Positions 17,910-27,268 are shown, counted from the first letter of the stretch. The stretch: 64,000 nt of DNA from Spirosoma endbachense (GCF_010233585.1 NZ_CP045997.1:2887479-2951478), one strand, 5' to 3'. Numbers and translations are program-made. Notes: generated by a model from the sequence alone, not told the origin.

Positions 17910-18953
17910 TTAATAGCTACTCGCCGCAGCGATCACCCGACCACCCATCTGGCCCGAGGCCGCACCCGCTACCTGACCCGCGGTACGCAAGGGAGCCGAC
18001 ATCGCTCGCAATCCGTCCGAAACTCCCGTTGAATCTAACACCCAGGTTGCCAGTTTAGGAACCAGCAAATACCCAAAGATGCCCACCGCATAAAATAACA
18101 GATTGGCAATCGATGAGCTAGGCATACCAGGATTACCCTGAAGTTGTTGAAATTCAACCGTTAAACTGGAAAGGTGAAAACTATCCAGAATGAAGCCGTA
18201 CATGTTAGCAATCGGAATCCATAAAAGGGTGTGCAAAACCCGACCCACCCAGGCCGCAATGGACGAATAAAACCAATCAAAGCAGCCTAATCCAATCGTC
18301 AGGGGACCGAATATGCCCAGGATAATCAGAAAATACGTGGAGATAATTTTGAGGCCAATAATGACGATAAAATAAATCAGCCTGAATAAAGCCATCAAGA
18401 CATAATTCACCGTCGTGTCGATCACAAAATTCACCGCGTCCGCAGCCGCTGATGAAATCGAATTAGACATACCCATGACCGCATCGGTCATTAACTGAAA
18501 CCAGGACCGATTGTCCTCCGCAGCGGCTACCGGCGGTGGATTGTTGGAATTAGTCAAATTCTGGATGCGCGTTTTTGCGTTGGTGATTACCTGCTGCTCC
18601 ACGTCATCGCGCCGGGAAGCCCCCATTTCCTGCGTAGCCTCGTTGAGCGTTCTCCCTACATACACCAGGCCACTATACAAACCAGGATAGGACAATAAAA
18701 GCATCGAAATGACCAGTGGCCGAATCAACGGGAAAATATCAATCGCTTCATTTCGGGCCTGATGCGCCCATAACCGGTAGAAGACATAAAACAAAGCGCC
18801 TATAAGTCCTATTGCCTGCCCGATGGCCATAAAGGATGAGAATTCAGGCAGCATTGTATCAAATAAGGCATCAGCGGCTTCTTCAATACTGGTTATGGCA
18901 CCACTGGCACCCGAAGCGTTCCAGCCGGTTCCAGGAGCTTGAAGTAACATCAT
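17910..18953 (-). CDS. traJ: Conjugative transfer protein TraJ, VirB6-like polytopic membrane protein
   Basis: The 347-residue product has several hydrophobic segments (about 46-60, 80-100, 190-245 and 270-310), including LMALFRLIYFIVIIGLKIIS and YFLIILGIFGPLTIGLGCF. These fit the TraJ/VirB6 family, which forms the inner-membrane translocation platform. The C-terminus is Gly/Ala-rich. Two ATGs begin the frame (MMLLQ). The gene shares four bases with the end of the preceding lipoprotein gene, so the two are probably coupled. Confidence 0.8.
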   Translation of the reverse strand: MMLLQAPGTGWNASGASGAITSIEEAADALFDTMLPEFSSFMAIGQAIGLIGALFYVFYRLWAHQARNEAIDIFPLIRPLVISMLLLSYPGLYSGLVYVGRTLNEATQEMGASRRDDVEQQVITNAKTRIQNLTNSNNPPPVAAAEDNRSWFQLMTDAVMGMSNSISSAAADAVNFVIDTTVNYVLMALFRLIYFIVIIGLKIISTYFLIILGIFGPLTIGLGCFDWFYSSIAAWVGRVLHTLLWIPIANMYGFILDSFHLSSLTVEFQQLQGNPGMPSSSIANLLFYAVGIFGYLLVPKLATWVLDSTGVSDGLRAMSAPLRTAGQVAGAASGQMGGRVIAAASSY

Positions 18954-19420
18954 GGTTTATAGCGGAAAGAAGTGACTTTAGATAACTGTAACTGACTTGC
19001 ATTAAAGCCGCCCGGCCCCCGGCAGCTGGTGGCCAGGGCGGGTGAATTTATTTGTAGACGGTCTGTACTGACCAGTCGCAAAAAATCAAACCCGTAGCCC
19101 TGCCCAACGCCATGATTTGCCTGAGCCAGTTGCAGGGAATCATCCCACCAGATTGGCATAGTTGTCACAATAGGTCCGCAGGCATAGGTTTTCTGATTGG
19201 TCGTATCGACCAACTGAGAAAAGTAGGTCCATAGCAACGAATCACCAGAGGCTTCAACGGAAACGCCCGCTTGGAAAATCTGATTGCCAATACCCGGTAC
19301 GACAGTCTCCCAGCGGCCTATGTAACCAGGAGGAAAAGCAGAGGCTTCCCGCCTAAACCGTTCGTGCTTGGTCTGACAAGCCGCCGTCAGCAAGCCTAGC
19401 ATTATGAGTGCGTTTTTCAT
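18950..19420 (-). CDS. Lipoprotein inserted between TraI- and TraJ-type genes
   Basis: The 156-residue product has a clear lipobox (MLGLLTAAC, Cys at about 15). The mature part has GRWETVVPGIGNQIFQAGVS, a beta-rich segment, and two further cysteines (YACGP and TSCRGPGG) that could form a disulphide. No family is recognised. It overlaps both neighbours by four bases, so it belongs to the tra operon. In other systems small lipoproteins at this place take part in entry exclusion or pore assembly; either is only a suggestion here. Confidence 0.6.
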   Translation of the reverse strand: MKNALIMLGLLTAACQTKHERFRREASAFPPGYIGRWETVVPGIGNQIFQAGVSVEASGDSLLWTYFSQLVDTTNQKTYACGPIVTTMPIWWDDSLQLAQANHGVGQGYGFDFLRLVSTDRLQINSPALATSCRGPGGFNASQLQLSKVTSFRYKP

Positions 19421-20352
19421 TTCTTTTTGAAGCGAACCATGTACGGGTCAGAGATTTTTTTGCTTAGCATCGACCGCATAGCCTGTTCCGATTCCGCCAA
19501 CCGGTAATAATCAACCGAGGCCGCAACCTTCGTCCCAAAACTGACTAGATCCTGATGCTGCTGTTTGGCTTGAGCTAGCGATTTCTGCTGCGATTTTAGC
19601 CGTTCATAGGGCGATAGAAAAACAGGCTTGCCTTTCATGGCACTAAACGCGTTACGGGCCTTTATCAAATCCGTATTACCCAGCGTCCCCATGACGATGG
19701 CGTTGTTGTAAAAGGCTACATCATCCGTTGATGCCTTATCAAGATAGCGTTTGATCATTTTTGAGGTCGGTCCGCCATTGTCGTAACTCTGATCAATAGC
19801 GGAGACTTCGGTTCCCCATATATCTTTGGTCATTTTGCTTTCTATGCCTTTGATAGGAGAATCTTTGAGGGCTTTAGTCTCTTCATTATGTTGCAGGGCC
19901 CATTCGTACCTTAGTTTAAAATCCTGATAGTTGAGCTTATTCAACCGCTCCTGCCCGTCCTTCCATACTTCCCGCAATGAAGCCAGTTTTTTAACGAGTC
20001 GCTTATCCTTGGTTTTTTGATAAATTGACATGATTTTTTCCGCCGCAGGAGCCACAACAACCGCATCCGCAATGGCTTTAATCATCTCATCCAGCGCCTT
20101 ATTGACCATAAGGTTCATTAGATCGACGCCCGGATCAACAATCCCCCGTTTGATCTTACTTTCGGTCATGCCGAGCACCTTATCAATCTCAGCCTGAAGC
20201 GCTGGATCGGTTGGCATACCTCCCTGCAATTGCCCTGGGCCTAAAACATCGGTAGCTTCATCCTGAGCCTGGCTACGAAAGGGTAAAAAGTTTAGTAGCC
20301 CTAGGATAATTAGCAGGCTTACTAAACGCGCGTAATTAGTTTGAATAGACAT
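19417..20352 (-). CDS. Periplasmic tra protein at the TraI position (VirB5-like)
   Basis: The start is placed at 20352 (MSIQTNYARLVSLLIILGLL), which gives a proper signal peptide ending in FRSQAQ and overlaps the previous gene by only 17 bases. The frame extends to 20490 but that part lies inside the previous gene. The mature protein is helical (KIMSIYQKTKDKRLVKKLASL; QKSLAQAKQQHQDLVSFGTK), as in VirB5/TraI-type minor pilus or channel proteins. It contains an LRYEWALQHNEE segment similar to VDYAWKKSHT in the gene before it, so the two may be diverged duplicates. Confidence 0.55.
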   Translation of the reverse strand: MSIQTNYARLVSLLIILGLLNFLPFRSQAQDEATDVLGPGQLQGGMPTDPALQAEIDKVLGMTESKIKRGIVDPGVDLMNLMVNKALDEMIKAIADAVVVAPAAEKIMSIYQKTKDKRLVKKLASLREVWKDGQERLNKLNYQDFKLRYEWALQHNEETKALKDSPIKGIESKMTKDIWGTEVSAIDQSYDNGGPTSKMIKRYLDKASTDDVAFYNNAIVMGTLGNTDLIKARNAFSAMKGKPVFLSPYERLKSQQKSLAQAKQQHQDLVSFGTKVAASVDYYRLAESEQAMRSMLSKKISDPYMVRFKKK

Positions 20353-21319
20353 GGTTGAGGCCCGATTTTCGTTGAAAGCTATTTTGCTTAAATTCATCCG
20401 ACTGCTGCTTTGCGATACGGTAGACGTAGATTCGCCGTAACTGGTCCCGCAGGCTACCAATCGCTTCCAATCGCTTTTTGATGTCTTCATCCGCCTGATC
20501 CAGTACGTCCATGCGTTCCCCCTGGGACATCCAAGAAACCGTAACCCCTAACCCGTTGCTACCTAAGTTACAAACAATGTTGACCGAAGAGGCTAGATCC
20601 TGCGTATTCCCCACCGACTTAAGTAACGACGCATAGCCTTGGCGTTCCTGCGCCGAAAAGACGGGTGAACTCAACACCTTATTCAGATCCTGAACGTGGC
20701 TTTTTACCGCGTCAAATAGCCCTTTAATGTTCAACTCCTTATAGTAGGAACAGAACTCAGGGGAGAGGGAGGTATGCGATTTTTTCCAGGCGTAATCGAC
20801 CTTAAGCGTCTGGTAGGTAATTTTTTGCTGCGCCGAGTAACCATCCGCAACCATCTTTTTCAGCCGTTCAACTTCTCCGGCCGGTGTGGTACCCACATCC
20901 GCAATTTTTGAGGCTAGTTGCGCAATCTTATCACTGATACCCGACATAATCTGATCTTCCTTTTCACCAATCAGATTGGAGACTTCATCGGACAGCTCAT
21001 CCTTCATGCTCGCGAAGTAGCCCGTCAGATCAGTGCCAATGCTACTCAAGACATTATCCGGAGAAAGCTGATTCGACAAGTTTTCCACGTAGTTGCCAAT
21101 TACATCGCCCAGGTCATCTTTAGCGACTTTAATGGGTGCTTGACCCGGAAAGATAACGGTCGCTTTGCCGATGAGTGGCACATCAACGATGGGCATATAC
21201 TGGCTCATATCGGGCGGCGTACCCGTCGTGTCAGCCGACTGAGCCAGGCTTACTGTTGCGCTTACGGCCACTAGAAGCAACGAAAAAATGCCCCGATAAA
21301 CAAACTTGACTGGTTTCAT
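20336..21319 (-). CDS. Periplasmic tra protein, probable paralogue of the next gene
   Basis: The 327-residue product has a signal peptide (IFSLLLVAVSATVSLAQ). The mature part carries IVDVPLIGKATVIFPGQAP, then long helices (EVSNLIGEKEDQIMSGISDKIAQLASKI) and a TLKVDYAWKKSHTSLSPEFCSYYKEL motif. It sits directly after traG, where CTnDOT-type operons carry TraH/TraI. The helical, secreted character fits a VirB5-like component that contacts the channel or recipient. I cannot match it to DUF4141 with confidence. Confidence 0.5.
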   Translation of the reverse strand: MKPVKFVYRGIFSLLLVAVSATVSLAQSADTTGTPPDMSQYMPIVDVPLIGKATVIFPGQAPIKVAKDDLGDVIGNYVENLSNQLSPDNVLSSIGTDLTGYFASMKDELSDEVSNLIGEKEDQIMSGISDKIAQLASKIADVGTTPAGEVERLKKMVADGYSAQQKITYQTLKVDYAWKKSHTSLSPEFCSYYKELNIKGLFDAVKSHVQDLNKVLSSPVFSAQERQGYASLLKSVGNTQDLASSVNIVCNLGSNGLGVTVSWMSQGERMDVLDQADEDIKKRLEAIGSLRDQLRRIYVYRIAKQQSDEFKQNSFQRKSGLNHVYSN

Positions 21320-21324
21320 AGAAT

Positions 21325-23844
21325 TTATGCATTTAGATCTTCAGCGACTACTTCTTTAAGGGCTAAATCATAATTTCCACCGTTCGACTTAATCTTACGA
21401 GAGACCCGGATTTTTTCTCTTTGCTCGGTGGTGAAGGCATAGTATTCGGGCCGTGAAACTTCCAGACCATAGACACGATACCGCTGTCCACCCCAGCTGA
21501 CAAAAAATTCTTTGTACTTGCGATTGGGATCGTTATCCCGGTTCATCGATAAGACTAAGTCTTTTTCCTTATCGGTCAGGCCCAGCAACTCTTTGACAAA
21601 AGTGAATTTGTTTTCGTACTTGCGCTGATCCATCAGAATCTTACAATCGGCGTTGTTGACGATGGAATCTTGGACGATTGGATTATTGATGATATCCTGA
21701 ATCTCCTGGGTTACGATCCAGGCTTCTCCGTCGAACTTACGTACCGTTTTGTAGAGGTACTTTATGTAGCCCGCCATGTTCGGCGTCATGATTGCTTTCC
21801 AAGCCTCTTCAATCAAAATGATTTTCCGAGTCCCTTCCAGCCTTCGCATTTTAGAAATAAACGTATCCATCACAATGATGGTGACAATAGGAAACAGGAT
21901 CGGGTGATCCTTCACGTTGTCCAACTCAAAGACGATAAACGGTTCGTGGAGTAAATCCAGGTTTTCCGTGGAATTGAGCAGAAAATCAAATTCACCTCCC
22001 GTATAATAGGGTTTGAGATTGAACATGAAATTGTCAAAATCAAAGTAGTCATCTTTAACCCCTTCCCGGTTCAGATACGCTTTAAAATCGTCGTGCATGA
22101 ACTCATAGAAAGTATTGAAGCAGGCGACAATGTCGGGGTTCTCCCGAAGCTTACTAAAATAGCCCATCACTGCCGACGACAGCGCATTATATTCCGAGCG
22201 GTTGGTTTTCTCTTCTACAGATTTCCATAGCGTCAGCAGCAAGTTTTTTAACGATTCCGCTTTCTCCGTATCCGGCATCAACCGTCCCTCAATGTGAAAC
22301 GGGTTGAAGTGAATCGGCTTTTCCATGGTGTAGGTAATGTATTTCCCTCCCAGCATGGCGCACAAACCCCGGTACGAATCCCCAACGTCTACGATCACCA
22401 CGTGCGCACCGTGCGTATGATAGCTCCGTAGCAGGTGGTTGGTTAAAAAGCTTTTACCCGATCCCGAAGGGCCAATGATGAATTTGTTGCGATTGGTGAC
22501 CCAATTTTTTTGCATGGGTTCATCCGAAAAATCCACCCAGAGGGGCCGACCGGACAGGCGATCGACAACCCGGACGCTATTCCTTGACGATTCCGAGGTA
22601 TAGTAATTCGTTTCGTGATTGAACAGACAGGCCGCCTGGGGAGCAAACTGCGTAAACGTGTCTTCACGGGGCAGATCGGGAGAATTACCCGGGATACCGG
22701 CCCAGAACAGAAACGCGGCATCTTTGGTGTTCTCACGCGGCTTCAAATTCATCTTAGCAATAGCCGCCGTTGTTTTGTTACGCAGTTCGGGTAACCGCAG
22801 CTTATCATCGGTCCACACCTGTACATTGGAATGAATACGAATAGGCGTCCACGATTTTTCAGCCGCCAACGTCAGGAAGTTGTTGACCATGCCCGCATTG
22901 ACGGAGTTGGCCCGGTCAAAGTTGGATAAAGCCAGCATGTTGCCCGCTTTCTTTTCAAGCTCCGCCGTGATGAGTGTTTTATCATCGACAAACACGTACT
23001 GATTGTAGATGTGATTGCAGTCTAGCATCAGGCCGATGGGGGTTGCGTACCCTACCGATAGATTCGAGTTTTCAGTCGATAATGCGCCAATCCGAACATT
23101 GGTGTTTATCGCATCTGGCATATCATCCACTTGCGAAATGGTAAAGTATTTAACAAACTTCCCCCCTATCCGCAGCTCATCCTCTGAGGTAAAGTCCATA
23201 TCCATCAAGGGTACGACTTCATCCTTGAGCGATAAGGTCATGTACCGCTCGATTAAACCGGCCTGCCCTACCGGAGCATCCCGATCCGGTTGCAATTCAT
23301 CATTCCCTAAGCGCCGGCATTTAATGAGTCTTGAGGATTCAAGGATCGATTTCAATTGGAGAACCGCCACTATGAACTTATCAATCTCCTGGGTATTAAG
23401 TGCCCGCTTGGGGACTAGCCCCGGTTTGAGTAAGGAAGTTGCCCCCGCCTTCGTACGCGTTCGCTCACCCTGAGAATACGTTACGTACAAAAAGCACTCA
23501 TGATGCAAAAATGGACGCTCATTGAAGTGCAGTTCGGATGAACGGTCCAAATAACTTTCGGGTAATTCCTTGGCGTTAGGACGATACCTTTCTTCAACAA
23601 ACCAATCCTGTTTGTGCAGAATTGTACCCGCTGGCAAAACGCCTATTGCTTTTGTCCAGGTCTCCACCAATTCCCGGTAGTCACCCATTTCCGAGCCGTT
23701 TTCAAACCGCGCATTGAGAGTAAAAATTTCCGGGAGGGTAAGTTGGAATGCCAGCGTTAAGTCGCCCCATTTAGAAAAAATACAGTTTTCTTCGACCGCG
23801 CCGAGTGGAAAGACTTTTGCCAGTTCTTTTACAGAATATGCCAT
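21325..23844 (-). CDS. traG: Conjugation ATPase TraG (VirB4 family)
   Basis: This 839-residue ATPase powers the mating channel. Walker A GPSGSGKSFLTNHLL begins at about residue 458. Walker B is in RKIILIEEAWKAIM, near 675, and EAWIVTQEIQDIINNP follows near 705. The N-terminal half carries the VirB4/TraG domain with DWFVEERYRP and LSVGYATPIGL. Length and the C-terminal segment KEFFVSWGGQRYRVYGLEVSRPEY match TraG of Bacteroidetes conjugative transposons. It lies 20 bases after traF. This is the best-conserved marker of the transfer system. Confidence 0.95.
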   Translation of the reverse strand: MAYSVKELAKVFPLGAVEENCIFSKWGDLTLAFQLTLPEIFTLNARFENGSEMGDYRELVETWTKAIGVLPAGTILHKQDWFVEERYRPNAKELPESYLDRSSELHFNERPFLHHECFLYVTYSQGERTRTKAGATSLLKPGLVPKRALNTQEIDKFIVAVLQLKSILESSRLIKCRRLGNDELQPDRDAPVGQAGLIERYMTLSLKDEVVPLMDMDFTSEDELRIGGKFVKYFTISQVDDMPDAINTNVRIGALSTENSNLSVGYATPIGLMLDCNHIYNQYVFVDDKTLITAELEKKAGNMLALSNFDRANSVNAGMVNNFLTLAAEKSWTPIRIHSNVQVWTDDKLRLPELRNKTTAAIAKMNLKPRENTKDAAFLFWAGIPGNSPDLPREDTFTQFAPQAACLFNHETNYYTSESSRNSVRVVDRLSGRPLWVDFSDEPMQKNWVTNRNKFIIGPSGSGKSFLTNHLLRSYHTHGAHVVIVDVGDSYRGLCAMLGGKYITYTMEKPIHFNPFHIEGRLMPDTEKAESLKNLLLTLWKSVEEKTNRSEYNALSSAVMGYFSKLRENPDIVACFNTFYEFMHDDFKAYLNREGVKDDYFDFDNFMFNLKPYYTGGEFDFLLNSTENLDLLHEPFIVFELDNVKDHPILFPIVTIIVMDTFISKMRRLEGTRKIILIEEAWKAIMTPNMAGYIKYLYKTVRKFDGEAWIVTQEIQDIINNPIVQDSIVNNADCKILMDQRKYENKFTFVKELLGLTDKEKDLVLSMNRDNDPNRKYKEFFVSWGGQRYRVYGLEVSRPEYYAFTTEQREKIRVSRKIKSNGGNYDLALKEVVAEDLNA

Positions 23845-23864
23845 AATTGCGCCCTTAGTTGTGC

Positions 23865-24185
23865 TTATTTTTTACGAAGATTTCGGTAAACCGAATCCTG
23901 TCGAACCGTTACGATCCCCGGTAATTTCTTGCGGGCTTTCGTCCGCTCGTAGCCCCCCGCCCCCTGATTGGCTGAGCGTTTAACCAGGCCCATGTAGACG
24001 GCGTAACTCCCCATGCCACAGGCTGAAAAAATCACCCATCCAGGTAGTGGCACAAAAACCGCTGATACCCCCCCCGTAACGACGATGCCAATAATCCATT
24101 TGACCAGTAGAGCCAGGTAATCCATGCCTACTACGCCCCGTACCTGGGGAGGGCGATCCGCGCCTTTATTAATTTCGTACGCCAT
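23865..24185 (-). CDS. traF: Conjugative transfer protein TraF (DUF4133), VirB3-like
   Basis: The 106-residue product starts MAYEINKGADRPPQVRGVVG, close to the DUF4133 consensus, and has two adjacent transmembrane segments (about 25-45 and 48-68). VirB3-type proteins sit beside the VirB4 ATPase in the inner membrane, and traG follows directly. The C-terminus is basic and cytoplasmic. It is ten bases from the traE stop. Confidence 0.85.
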   Translation of the reverse strand: MAYEINKGADRPPQVRGVVGMDYLALLVKWIIGIVVTGGVSAVFVPLPGWVIFSACGMGSYAVYMGLVKRSANQGAGGYERTKARKKLPGIVTVRQDSVYRNLRKK

Positions 24186-24195
24186 CGTGAAGCGC

Positions 24196-24528
24196 TTATT
24201 TGCCGAAAGCAGCCGTTAAGACGAGCCCGACGACACCGGCAAACACGATAGCCGCGCCCCAGTTAATGACACTTTTCTTGAAATCGGGGTCATTGTTGAA
24301 GAATTTGGAAGCGCAGGATATACCCCCCACAAAGCCCATTATCAGGCATAAAGGCAACATGAGGTCACCTACGCTTTTGCCGACATCTTGAAGCTCTGAG
24401 GTTGCTTTATCAACACCTTTGGCAATAGCGCCCGATTGTAGGCCTTGGGCATACAGATTCCCTGTTGATAGAACAAAACCTATTACCAGAGCGAGCGCTG
24501 CGAAGTAATGAACGCGAACGTTTTTCAT
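24196..24528 (-). CDS. traE: Conjugative transfer protein TraE (DUF4134), VirB2-like pilin
   Basis: The 110-residue product has a cleavable signal peptide (LALVIGFVLSTGNLYAQG) and two hydrophobic helices (LMLPLCLIMGFVGGISCA and AIVFAGVVGLVLTAAFGK) separated by FFNNDPDFKKSVINWG. This is the DUF4134/TraE pattern, similar in size and topology to VirB2 pilin. It is the first gene of the contiguous mating-pore operon, so the 532-base leader upstream should carry the operon promoter. Confidence 0.85.
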   Translation of the reverse strand: MKNVRVHYFAALALVIGFVLSTGNLYAQGLQSGAIAKGVDKATSELQDVGKSVGDLMLPLCLIMGFVGGISCASKFFNNDPDFKKSVINWGAAIVFAGVVGLVLTAAFGK

Positions 24529-25060
24529 TGTGAAATAAATTAGTTAGTGAACTATTGAATGCGTTTAAAACGGAGTGGTACTAGTCGGTTTTGCCTGAGG
24601 GCAGTTCCGTAGACCCAAGTTTGGGGTAACGGATACCCCATGCCAATTTCCCTTCAGGAAGTTCTTGGCTGTGTTGCCCGATTCGCTGTCTGAAGGCGGT
24701 GGGATAAGGGGCCTGAGCTTACTGTTTGATCGCCCCTCACAAGCCTATTGCCGGTTAGCGGCGCACGCCGAGCTAGCCCCCTATTGCGTCTCTGTTTCAT
24801 AATTTTAAAAATTGAACTATCTAGTGAAAGTGTAATATTTAAATTAGTATTTAGACCATTCAATCAACCTTTCATAAACTATTATACAACTAACCTACAG
24901 CCGTCAACGGAGAATACAAACATGTTAAGTATTCGATGTTACAACATTGATAACTTAAATAGTGGCTGTGAGTCTCATTGGTCCCCAAAAAAAAGGGGTT
25001 TATCCCCAGAAGTATTCGTTTCGTCCTCGCAAAAAATTTTAAACATTTTTTATAAAATTT
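24529..25060 (-). promoter_or_regulatory. tra operon leader with 21-bp phased array (copy 3) and shared block
   Basis: No convincing gene lies in this 532-base gap. On the plus strand GTCCCC (24981), ATCCCC (25002) and GTCCTC (25023) are exactly 21 bases apart. Next to them, 24957-24994 is a near-perfect match, in inverted orientation, to 30799-30836: AATAGTGGCTGTGAGTCTCA followed by TTRGTCCCC and eight A. Read toward the tra genes, both copies have the same orientation relative to their downstream gene. Further down, a hairpin GGGGTA/TACCCC lies at 24623-24639. The element is about 430 bases from traE, leaving room for a long untranslated leader. Confidence 0.6.
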
Positions 25061-25918
25061 TTAATTTCTGACATGTTGGTGAAACATCTCCGCAAATGAT
25101 ACGCGGTTGGCTTCGCCCTCTTCGTTGGATATTTCCTTTGAAGCCGCCACGTAACTTGATTGAACGACGCTCTTTACGTTTACATCGCCTGGCAATCGTT
25201 CAATAAGCGTACTAATGATCGTCAATAAGGCAGCTTGATGCCTTTCCTGTTGCTCTCTGAGCTGATTGTCTTTCTCCTCTAAACGCGTAAGTAGCACTTC
25301 TTTCGTCAACGTAGCCAATTCATTCATCCGCTCCTGATACAGGGTCAACTCTTCGCCATCTTCCAACTGATTATCCAGTATGCGTTGATTCATACGATCT
25401 TCTTCAGACAGCTCGGTAGGGGCCGAACTTTCTGTAAATCGCCCATCGTATCCTTGGGACAAATCAAATAGGATCTGTTCCCGTTCATAATCAATTTCAC
25501 TTTCCTTTTCACGCTCCAGTCTATAAGCTTGCTTCAAGGCATAAATTTCCTTCCAGGCTTCAGAAAGCTCTAGCTCATCGGCTTTCGTTTCTTTCTCCTG
25601 ACTAGCCGTTGAGCCAGTAGTAGTCGACGCTTGTGGCTCAGTAGTGTCGGTAGGCTGACCAGTGCCGTTTTCCTTGATCGTTGGCGAGTAACCACCTTTC
25701 TCCAATTCAGCCAGTCGCGTCAGAACTTGTTGGTGCTCCTGCGAGGTAACATACGTAATTGGCTTTTCCTGGCCAGACTCAGCACGATCGACTACGCTTC
25801 CCCTGTGTTGTTTATCTGCGGAGGGTATAGCTGAAGGCGTATTTAAAAAATACCCCCTCAGCACCCAGCCCGAGATACTTAAGCCTACTACACCGATCAC
25901 TAGTAGTATGGTATCCAT
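25061..25918 (-). CDS. Membrane-anchored coiled-coil protein downstream of the ParA gene
   Basis: The 285-residue product has an N-terminal hydrophobic segment (LLVIGVVGLSISGWVLRGYF, about 5-24), a low-complexity Thr/Glu-rich stretch, and a long charged coiled coil (EAWKEIYALKQAYRLEREKESE; LTKEVLLTRLEEKDNQLREQQERH). I know no family for it. It overlaps the preceding gene by one base and so belongs to the parA operon. Its place matches TraC/TraD-type genes of Bacteroidetes transfer regions. It might tether the ATPase complex to the membrane, but that is inference. Confidence 0.55.
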   Translation of the reverse strand: MDTILLVIGVVGLSISGWVLRGYFLNTPSAIPSADKQHRGSVVDRAESGQEKPITYVTSQEHQQVLTRLAELEKGGYSPTIKENGTGQPTDTTEPQASTTTGSTASQEKETKADELELSEAWKEIYALKQAYRLEREKESEIDYEREQILFDLSQGYDGRFTESSAPTELSEEDRMNQRILDNQLEDGEELTLYQERMNELATLTKEVLLTRLEEKDNQLREQQERHQAALLTIISTLIERLPGDVNVKSVVQSSYVAASKEISNEEGEANRVSFAEMFHQHVRN

Positions 25919-26538
25919 CAGTCAAAACTTTTACGGGTCTTCCATTTAGCAATCAACTCATTAACCTCACTTTTGTGTTCCGACCGGTGATGGGCCAACA
26001 AATTGTCGATTAAATCACCTACGTTCAGTTTGTATCCTTGCCGACGGCCCTCGCTGACCAGTACAGAAAGTAACAAATGAGATTCCTCCGAAACACGAAT
26101 CGGTTTTCCCTCGCTTGCTAAGCTGGAACCGTTTGCTTTTACCGGCTTTTTAAAGAACGTTTCCAGATACGAACTGGACTTTGGCTCCTCCCCTCCCCTA
26201 TTTTTTGGTTTCCGAGGAGCTGGAGCCACCTCCTTGGTAACCACTGGTTCTTGGGAAGTTGCCACCTCTTCCCCTTTGCTAGCTACCTTCCCCTTGCTGA
26301 GTTGACTAACTTCTTCAACAGACGCCATTGCCTCTGGTTCAGACTGGTTTACCCCCTGCGTCTCAGCCGACATCTCCGGTCCGGAATTATCAACCTGTAC
26401 TGGGGTTGTTACCGCCTTCGGTTCTGAATCGTCGGCTGCCGACTCACCTGAAACTGGACTGGTTTGGCTTAGCCACGCCCTCAATCCACTATTGGGTGGA
26501 TTGATCGTTGGCACTGTGTTTTTAGTATTCTTGGCCAT
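25918..26538 (-). CDS. ParB/TraB-like DNA-binding partner (ribbon-helix-helix C-terminus, DUF3408-like)
   Basis: The ATG at 26538 (MAKNTKNTVPTINPPNSGLR) is preferred over the TTG at 26568. The first 140 residues are disordered and Ser/Glu/Pro-rich. The C-terminal 65 residues (KPIRVSEESHLLLSVLVSEG, then RRQGYKLNVGDLIDNLLAHH) have the strand-helix-helix pattern of DUF3408/TraB proteins. In these the fold resembles ribbon-helix-helix centromere binders. It directly follows the ParA gene and is close to the AT-rich repeat field at 27270-27930, which could be its target. Confidence 0.6.
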   Translation of the reverse strand: MAKNTKNTVPTINPPNSGLRAWLSQTSPVSGESAADDSEPKAVTTPVQVDNSGPEMSAETQGVNQSEPEAMASVEEVSQLSKGKVASKGEEVATSQEPVVTKEVAPAPRKPKNRGGEEPKSSSYLETFFKKPVKANGSSLASEGKPIRVSEESHLLLSVLVSEGRRQGYKLNVGDLIDNLLAHHRSEHKSEVNELIAKWKTRKSFD

Positions 26539-26551
26539 AAAAGTATACGGT

Positions 26552-27268
26552 CTATGAATTAGAAGCAAATATATTATTCAGTTCCTGAATTAAAGGTTTA
26601 ATGACTGCGTTCGGAAATAAAGTGGATCGGGTATCTTTGATGGCTACTGTATCGGGAATACGATGTTCCATAAAATGAACATTCATCGGCGTTTTACGAG
26701 ATTCGTTTAAACTATCTAAGTAGTTTATAGCTGCTTGCTCCAGTCCCGAATACCGATCTTTTCGTTCGCGGCTATCAAACTTGTTCCATAGCAAATACGT
26801 CGGAACCATACCTCCGTTTTTGTTGGAGAACTTGGCCATCGCCAACACGGTATGCATCGTCGATTCAAAAGACAGCGGATCAGCCTCTAATAATAGGACC
26901 GCAGCGTCTAACCGCTGTATCATGCTGGGCATCCCCTCCACGTTTAATGTACCGGGTAAGTCTATGAGGACAAGCTCATTCTTATTGGCGTACGCATCCA
27001 GCTTAGGTAACGTATTGGCTACTGAGTCAGCATAGATCGGATATGGAGTTTGTCCCAATTTTTCGGCCTTCCTCAAAAACCCCTCATCCATTTTTAACCG
27101 TTCGATTTCTGAGGTACGAATTGATTGTAAGCTGTGTTGTGGAAAGTCACAATCAAAAATAGCCACCGGAATCCGCTCTACCTGATAGAAGTAGGTAGCG
27201 ACGTGCGTGGTAATGCTGGTCTTGCCTACGCCCCCTTTCTGAGAACAAAATGAGATAAACTTTGCCAT
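26552..27268 (-). CDS. ParA/TraA-type partition ATPase
   Basis: The 238-residue protein is a classic short ParA (type Ib size). It has a deviant Walker A KGGVGKTSITTHVA at residues 10-23, a switch motif IAIFDCDFPQHS-like segment near 37, and Walker B-like ELVLIDLPGT near 95. It lacks the N-terminal HTH of long ParA proteins. In Bacteroidetes elements this gene is called TraA when it heads the transfer region. With the small DNA-binding protein after it and the repeat field before it, plasmid segregation is the likely role, with a possible second role in transfer. Confidence 0.85.
   Translation of the reverse strand: MAKFISFCSQKGGVGKTSITTHVATYFYQVERIPVAIFDCDFPQHSLQSIRTSEIERLKMDEGFLRKAEKLGQTPYPIYADSVANTLPKLDAYANKNELVLIDLPGTLNVEGMPSMIQRLDAAVLLLEADPLSFESTMHTVLAMAKFSNKNGGMVPTYLLWNKFDSRERKDRYSGLEQAAINYLDSLNESRKTPMNVHFMEHRIPDTVAIKDTRSTLFPNAVIKPLIQELNNIFASNS

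Noticed and set aside
24654..24800. 48-residue very basic open frame (MKQRRNRGLARRAPLTGNRL...) in the tra leader
   Set aside because: Composition looks like translated GC-rich noncoding DNA, no coupling to a neighbour and no family; kept only as part of the leader.
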